This document shows, in pieces, positions 4,505-9,342 of a DNA stretch of 9,342 nucleotides (positions are counted from its first letter, which is position 1; each line of letters starts with the position of its first letter). The notes below the pieces were generated by a model. That model saw nothing but the letters and a program-made list of their open reading frames with translations. It was not told the DNA's origin and searched no databases. The stretch is taken from NCBI GenBank assembly GCA_947457975.1, contig CANGYC010000075.1:1-9342 (forward strand), given 5' to 3'. Made by a program: the position numbers and the translations under genes. The stretch is from Comamonadaceae bacterium (GTDB taxonomy: Bacteria; Pseudomonadota; Gammaproteobacteria; Burkholderiales; Burkholderiaceae_C).

Positions 4505-6334
4505 ATGGCCACCACTGCTACCGCCCCCCTGCCGGGCATGACCGCCTCCGCTGCCGCCACCGGCGGCCCCCTGGCCACCACGGGCGCCAATGCGCCCGCG
4601 GCGCAGCCTTCGGGCGGCATGCTCACCACCCTGGTATCGCCCACCGGCCCCTTCGGGCCGCTGCGCCAGCTGCTGGACCAGCCTGCCGTCAAGAAGGCCT
4701 TGCCCTTCATGATCGTGGCCGTGGCCATGCTGCTGTTTGCGGCTGTCTACAACGCCATCAACGCACCCACCTACCGCACCATCTCGGCCGGCATGAGCGA
4801 ATCTGACACCCAGGCCGCCATGGAAGCGCTCAAGGGCGCGGAGTTCAAGCCGCAGCTCGATCCGGGCAACGGCCAGGTCACGGTGCCGACCAACCGCTAC
4901 CACGAGGCCCGCATCTTCCTGGCCTCCAAAGGCATCCCCAAGCAGGCGCCCGTGGGCCTGGACACGCTCAAGGAGCAGTCGTCCATGACCACCAGCCAGT
5001 TCATGGAGCAGGTTCGCTACGTGGCCGCCATGGAGCAGGAGCTGGCGCGCAGCGTGATGCATATTCAGTCCATCCAGGCGGCGCGCGTGCACCTGGCCAT
5101 GCCCAAGCAGTCGGCCTTTGTGCGCGACCGCACGCCGCCCAAGGCCTCGGTGGTGGTCACGCCGCATCCGGGCCGCATGCTCTCGCCCACGCAGGTGCAG
5201 GCCATCGTCAACCTGGTGGCCTCGAGCGTGCCGATGCTGACCCCTGAAAACGTGTCGGTGGTCGACAACAACGGCCGTCTGGTCACCGAGTCGGCCGCTG
5301 AATCCGCACTGGGCCTGACCGGCGCGCAGCAGCAGCACAAGCAGAAGATGGAAGAGACCCTGCGCCAGCGCGTCAACGAAATCCTCATGCCCATTGCCGG
5401 CGAGAACAATGTGCGCTCGCAGGTGAACCTGAGCCTGGACTTCAGCACGTCTGAGACCACCACGGAGAACTTTGACAACCGCGACAAGGGTCCCAAGACC
5501 CGCTCGGAGGTGCTGAGCGAAGAGCGCAACGCCACCCGCGAGGCCGCTGGTGTGCCTGGCGCGCTGTCCAACACGCCGCCGACGGCCCCCAGTGCCAACG
5601 CCAACGGACCGGCCGGTGCCAATGACGTGAAGTCGCAGCGCACCACGCGCAACTACGAAATGGACCGCTCGGTACGCCACATCAAGAGCGCCACCGGTAC
5701 CGTGGAGCGCCTGACGGTGGCCGTGGTGATCAACGAGCGTGCGCCCACGGTGGGCCCCAAGAACGACAAGGGTGAGGCGCCCCCGCCGGAACCCAATCCC
5801 TACAAGCCCGAGGAACTCGATCGCCTGCAGAACCTGGTGCGCAGCGTGGTCGGCTACGACGAGGCCCGCGGTGACGTGGTCACCGTGGTGGCCGCCAAGT
5901 TCGAGCCCGAAAGCGTGTTCGACATGAGCGTGCCTTGGTATAAGGATGAGACCATCCTCAGCCACATCAAGACCGGCATGCTGGGCCTGGTATTCGTGGC
6001 CTTCCTGATGCTGGTGGTGCGCCCGGCCGTGATGCACATGCTCCATGGCGACGAGAAGGCCAAGGAAGCCGCTGCGCTGGCCCTGGCCCAGGGCGACAAG
6101 CCTCTGCCCGATGGTGAACTCACACCGGAGGAGCTCAATGCCATCCAGCTGGGCGAGGGCGAAACCCTGGAGCAGCTCAAGGCCAAGCTCAAGCCGAAGA
6201 AATCGACCATCTCCCTGGAGATGTTGGACACTGCCAACTCCTATGACGACAAGGTGGCGCTGGTGCGCATGATCGTGGCCGAAGACTCGGCGCGGGTGGC
6301 CAGCGTGCTCAAGAACATGATCAAGTCCGGCTGA
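4505..6334 (+). CDS. fliF: Flagellar MS-ring protein FliF
   Basis: A 609-residue inner-membrane protein whose copies form the MS ring, the base of the rotor and the housing of the export gate. An Ala/Thr/Gly-rich N-terminal tail of about 50 residues precedes transmembrane segment 1 (about 66-83). The periplasmic ring-building region follows, with YRTISAGMSESD and RVHLAMPKQSAFVRD, both typical, and a low-complexity Pro/Asn/Ala stretch near 355-375. Transmembrane segment 2 lies at about 491-511. The C-terminal end (SYDDKVALVRMIVAEDSARV) is the FliG-binding tail. The ribosome site before ATG 4505 is weak, so a start at Met12 or Met39 cannot be excluded. It is followed after 39 bases by fliG. Confidence 0.98.
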   Translation: MATTATAPLPGMTASAAATGGPLATTGANAPAAQPSGGMLTTLVSPTGPFGPLRQLLDQPAVKKALPFMIVAVAMLLFAAVYNAINAPTYRTISAGMSESDTQAAMEALKGAEFKPQLDPGNGQVTVPTNRYHEARIFLASKGIPKQAPVGLDTLKEQSSMTTSQFMEQVRYVAAMEQELARSVMHIQSIQAARVHLAMPKQSAFVRDRTPPKASVVVTPHPGRMLSPTQVQAIVNLVASSVPMLTPENVSVVDNNGRLVTESAAESALGLTGAQQQHKQKMEETLRQRVNEILMPIAGENNVRSQVNLSLDFSTSETTTENFDNRDKGPKTRSEVLSEERNATREAAGVPGALSNTPPTAPSANANGPAGANDVKSQRTTRNYEMDRSVRHIKSATGTVERLTVAVVINERAPTVGPKNDKGEAPPPEPNPYKPEELDRLQNLVRSVVGYDEARGDVVTVVAAKFEPESVFDMSVPWYKDETILSHIKTGMLGLVFVAFLMLVVRPAVMHMLHGDEKAKEAAALALAQGDKPLPDGELTPEELNAIQLGEGETLEQLKAKLKPKKSTISLEMLDTANSYDDKVALVRMIVAEDSARVASVLKNMIKSG

Positions 6335-6373
6335 GGCCGTACCGCTGACTCAAACCTCACGACGGAGCTTGCG

Positions 6374-7423
6374 ATGGCAGACGAAAAAGATGCAAAAGCC
6401 CTGGAGATGGCGGCCAATCTCGAACGCGAGATGGCCGAGCTCACGGGCACCCAGCGGGCGGCTGTGCTGATGCTGCTCTTGGGTGAGCAGCAGGCCGCGG
6501 AGATCATCCGCTACCTGAACCCCAAAGAGGTGCAGTCACTTGGGGCTGCCATGGTGTCGGTGGCCGACCTCTCGCAGGAGGCGGTGAACGCCACGCTGGA
6601 CGATTTTGTGGCCACCATTAAAAAGCAGACCAGCCTGGGCCTGGGCACCACCGACTACGTGGAGAAGGTGCTCAAGCGCGCCTTGGGCGATGACAAGGCC
6701 GCCTCGGTGATCAACCGCATCATGCCGGGGCAGGGCAGCAAGGGCCTGGACATCCTGGCCTGGATGGACGCCCGATCGATTGCCGAGATGATCCGGGGCG
6801 AGCATCCGCAGGTCACTGCCATCATCTTGTCGGTGCTGGAAAACCAGGTGGCAGCCGACGTGCTGAACTACCTGCCCATGGATTCCCGCGCCGAGATCAT
6901 CCAGCGCGTGGCCAACCTTGATGTGGTTCAGCCCTCCGCCATGGAGGAGCTCGAAGCCATCATGAAGAAGCAGTTCTCTAACAACTCTTCTGCCAAGTCC
7001 TCGAGTTTTGGTGGCGTCAAGGCTGCGGCCAAGATCATGAACTTCACCAAGACCGAGCTGGAAGCCTCGGTCATGATGGGCCTGACCGAGCTGGACCCCG
7101 ATCTGATGCAGAAGATCCAGGACAACATGTTCACCTTCGAGAACCTGACCGGGGTGGACAACCGCGGTATCCAGGTGCTCATGCGCAATGTCGAACCCGA
7201 CCAGCTGATGATCGCGCTCAAGGGCGCCAGCGATGGGGTCAAGGACAAGTTCTTCGGCAACATGTCCGAGCGTGCGCGCGGCATGTTCAAGGACGATATG
7301 GAAGCCAAGGGCCCGCTGCGCATTGCCGACGTGGAAGAAGCGCAGAAGAAGATCATGCGCATCGCGCGCAAGCTCTCGGACGCGGGCGACCTGGTGCTGG
7401 GCGGAGGCGAGGACTTTGTCTGA
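6374..7423 (+). CDS. fliG: Flagellar motor switch protein FliG
   Basis: A 349-residue rotor protein that attaches to the FliF tail, binds FliM and meets the stator to produce torque. The three family domains are present: an N-terminal FliF-binding part (about 20-110), the middle domain with EHPQ (143-146), and the C-terminal domain with MFTF (252-255) and the torque helix. The charged residues studied in E. coli (K264, R281, D288, D289, R297) appear here at K283, R300, D307, D308 and R316, all shifted by 19. The N-terminal extension of about 19 residues is acidic/basic and likely flexible. GGAG (6364-6367) is a good ribosome site. The last 8 bases overlap fliH, suggesting translational coupling. 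Confidence 0.98.
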   Translation: MADEKDAKALEMAANLEREMAELTGTQRAAVLMLLLGEQQAAEIIRYLNPKEVQSLGAAMVSVADLSQEAVNATLDDFVATIKKQTSLGLGTTDYVEKVLKRALGDDKAASVINRIMPGQGSKGLDILAWMDARSIAEMIRGEHPQVTAIILSVLENQVAADVLNYLPMDSRAEIIQRVANLDVVQPSAMEELEAIMKKQFSNNSSAKSSSFGGVKAAAKIMNFTKTELEASVMMGLTELDPDLMQKIQDNMFTFENLTGVDNRGIQVLMRNVEPDQLMIALKGASDGVKDKFFGNMSERARGMFKDDMEAKGPLRIADVEEAQKKIMRIARKLSDAGDLVLGGGEDFV

Positions 7424-8498
7424 TCAACGCAGCGCCCGCGGCGAGGCAGATCGCACGGCCCGGGTCTGGGCCAGTGCCGATTTCCTGCACCCCGACGGGC
7501 CGGGCGAGAGTTTTCGCCTGGTTCGGTGGAGCGAGCGAATCATCCAGAATTTCGAAATTGCTCCGCCACCACCCCTGGTGCAAACGGCGGTCCCCGAAGA
7601 GGACCCCTGGTCCGACGCGGTCTGGGACGAACCTGCCGAGATGGCCCTGGAGGCCTTGCCTGCGCTGGAGGACAGCCCAGCGATCAGCGAAGGTGGCGTG
7701 AGCCAGGAGGCCCTGGAAGAGGCGCGCCTGGAAGCCTATACCAAGGGCCAGGAACACGGCCGACTGGAGGCGCAGCAGGAACTTTTGCAGGCCGGCGACG
7801 AGGGCCAGCGGCAGTTGCGCGAGCGCATCGCCTCCCTGGAAGAGCAAGTGGCCGCCCTGGGCCAGAGCCCTGAGCGCCTTCATGAACCCCTCAAGCGCCT
7901 GGCGCTGCACCTGGCCGAACAGCTGGTGATGGGCGAGCTCAGCCAGTCGCCGCAGGCGATCGAGCGCCTGGTGCAGCGCTGTGTGGAGGAATTGGGCAGC
8001 CGGCAGGCCCGTGTGCAGGTGGAACTTCACCCGGATGACCTGGCCCTGCTGCAGCCCTGGCTGGAACGCCCGGCGGCTGAGAGCAACGCCGAAGGCGAGG
8101 CCAGCCCTGCCGAGCCGGCCAAGCCCTGGCAGCTGGTGCCCAACGAACAACTCAAGCCCGGCAGCGTGCGCGCCAGCGCCGACGATGCCGTGGTGAGCGA
8201 CCTGATTGAACACCGCCTGGATGCGCTGGCGCGCCAGCTGCTGCTGGACCCCCAACGCTCGGCACGGCAGTCTGCGTTTCAGCCTGACCGGCTGGCTGCG
8301 CGGCGTTCGCAAGCCAACACGGTGCTGGATGCCCAGCCGCGCATGGCCGAGGCTGCGCGCAGCAACCGCTTTGCCCCGGTGGTGGAGGCCGAAGCCGTTC
8401 TCGCCCCCGAGCCCGCTCAAGCGGTGGATACCTCCCCGGCTGCTGAAAGCGTGTCGGCCGAAGACGCGCCGTCCCCGCCGCAGGAGCCCGCCCCATGA
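7416..8498 (+). CDS. fliH: Flagellar export ATPase stator protein FliH, long form
   Basis: A 360-residue protein that binds FliI, holds it at the export gate and limits its ATPase. The proposed start is TTG 7416, eight bases after GGAGG (7403-7407) and overlapping the end of fliG by 8 bases; no ATG fits in this frame near the gene start. The glycine-repeat motif of FliH, A-x3-A-x3-G-x3-G-x3-A, is at residues 103-119, followed by a Glu/Gln-rich coiled coil (to about 150) and the FliH/HrpE domain (about 155-279). The protein is much longer than the roughly 230-residue E. coli FliH: residues 1-100 carry Pro/Glu-rich sequence and 280-360 form an Ala/Pro/Glu-rich tail. Its stop overlaps the fliI start as ATGA. 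Confidence 0.93.
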   Translation: MSDQRSARGEADRTARVWASADFLHPDGPGESFRLVRWSERIIQNFEIAPPPPLVQTAVPEEDPWSDAVWDEPAEMALEALPALEDSPAISEGGVSQEALEEARLEAYTKGQEHGRLEAQQELLQAGDEGQRQLRERIASLEEQVAALGQSPERLHEPLKRLALHLAEQLVMGELSQSPQAIERLVQRCVEELGSRQARVQVELHPDDLALLQPWLERPAAESNAEGEASPAEPAKPWQLVPNEQLKPGSVRASADDAVVSDLIEHRLDALARQLLLDPQRSARQSAFQPDRLAARRSQANTVLDAQPRMAEAARSNRFAPVVEAEAVLAPEPAQAVDTSPAAESVSAEDAPSPPQEPAP

Positions 8499-9342
8499 GC
8501 GACTTTGCCTTGGAGGTTGAGCGTACGCTGGCCAGCGTGCGCGCACCCGAGCCGCAGCGCTGCGGCACCCTGGTGCGCCTGGTGGGCCTGCGGCTGGAGG
8601 CGCGCGGCATCATGGCGCCGATTGGCACCTGCTGCGAAATCCTGGCTGAGGACGGCCAGGTCGTGGAGGCCGAGGTCGTCGGCTTTCAGGACAAGACACT
8701 TTTCTTGATGCCCTTCACCGAGCCGGCCGGCATTGGCCCCGGCTCCTTGGTGCGCGTCATGCCCGACAGTGGCTCCGTGGGCCTGGGGCCGCAGCTGCTG
8801 GGCCGCATCATTGACGGCCGCGGCCATGCCATTGACGGCAAACCTGCGCCGCAGTGCCCCACGCAGCTGTCCCTGCGGGGCCTGCCCATCAACCCCATGG
8901 AGCGCGGCCCCATCAACAAGGTGCTGGACGTGGGCGTCAAGGCCATCAATGGCCTGCTCACTCTCGGCCGCGGCCAGCGCATTGGCCTCGTGGCCGGCTC
9001 CGGCGTGGGCAAGAGCGTGCTCTTGGGCATGCTCACCCGCTTTACGGAAGCCGACGTGGTGGTGATTGGCCTGGTGGGTGAGCGGGGCCGCGAGGTGCAG
9101 GCCTTCATCAACGAAACCCTGGGCGAGGAGGGGCTGGCCAAGTCGGTGGTGATCGCCGCGCCGGCCAATGTCTCTCCTGTGCTGCGCCTCAAGGCTGCGC
9201 AGATGACGCACCTGGTGGCCGAGTACTTCCGCGACCAGGGCAAAGACGTGCTGATGCTGGTGGACAGCCTTACCCGCGTGGCCCATGCCCAGCGAGAGAT
9301 CGGCCTGGCCGTGGGCGAGCCGCCCACCGCCAAGGGCTACCC
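8495..9342 (+). CDS. fliI: Flagellum-specific ATPase FliI, partial (3' end outside window)
   Basis: The first 282 residues of the export ATPase, related to F-type ATPase beta subunits, which helps unfold and feed substrates into the flagellar export gate. Visible marks are Walker A AGSGVGKS (167-174), GLVGERGREV (192-201), Walker B LMLVD (253-257), and AHAQREIGLAVGEPP (263-277), which is specific to FliI and its type III relatives. The N-terminal region (about 1-90) fits the beta-barrel and FliH-contact part. GGAG (8483-8486) precedes the ATG, which overlaps the fliH stop, so translation is probably coupled. The C-terminal domain is beyond the window. Confidence 0.97.
   Translation, partial: MSDFALEVERTLASVRAPEPQRCGTLVRLVGLRLEARGIMAPIGTCCEILAEDGQVVEAEVVGFQDKTLFLMPFTEPAGIGPGSLVRVMPDSGSVGLGPQLLGRIIDGRGHAIDGKPAPQCPTQLSLRGLPINPMERGPINKVLDVGVKAINGLLTLGRGQRIGLVAGSGVGKSVLLGMLTRFTEADVVVIGLVGERGREVQAFINETLGEEGLAKSVVIAAPANVSPVLRLKAAQMTHLVAEYFRDQGKDVLMLVDSLTRVAHAQREIGLAVGEPPTAKGY

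Noticed and set aside
4442..6046. A 534-codon open frame antisense to fliF
   Set aside because: It is a His/Gly/Arg-rich shadow of fliF; fliF is certain from its domains.

Overview
The window is a GC-rich piece of a bacterial polar-type flagellar locus, read as several units. The flagellin, FliG and FliI sequences, the gene order and the use of sigma-54 promoters suggest a betaproteobacterium, probably Burkholderiales of a lineage that uses sigma-54 and an enhancer-binding protein for flagella rather than only FlhDC. The taxon is an inference. I see no insertion sequence, tRNA, rRNA or CRISPR array.

Layout. Positions 1-374 (minus strand) hold two tandem small acyl carrier protein (ACP) genes; the distal one runs off the window start. 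A 376-base divergent intergenic region (375-750) follows, with a consensus sigma-54 promoter facing right and a near-consensus one facing left toward the ACP genes. Rightward come a 159-residue TPR-like protein (751-1230), a short flagellin (1283-2098) and a small cysteine-rich protein of unknown function (2158-2511). After an A/T-flanked dyad that may be a terminator, a second strong sigma-54 promoter (2584-2599) precedes a sigma-54 activator gene (2636-4108). This is followed closely by fliE, fliF, fliG, fliH and the 5' part of fliI, which runs off the right end.

How the parts work together. FliF is the MS ring, FliG the rotor switch protein on it, and FliE joins MS ring and rod. FliH and FliI are the stator and ATPase of the export apparatus that secretes flagellin. 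The activator lies where FleR lies in Pseudomonas (directly before fliE) but has no kinase gene beside it, and its receiver-like domain lacks the phospho-acceptor Asp. The divergent sigma-54 promoter places the ACP genes under the same sigma factor as flagellin, which hints at an acyl-type flagellin modification made alongside the flagellin.

The most interesting non-coding structure is in the leaders. A nearly identical hairpin (GCGGCAA-N3-TTTGCC) lies before both the TPR-like gene and flagellin. All three main sigma-54 promoters also carry symmetric elements close to the predicted transcription start or the -24 box. These regulatory claims are read by eye and untested.
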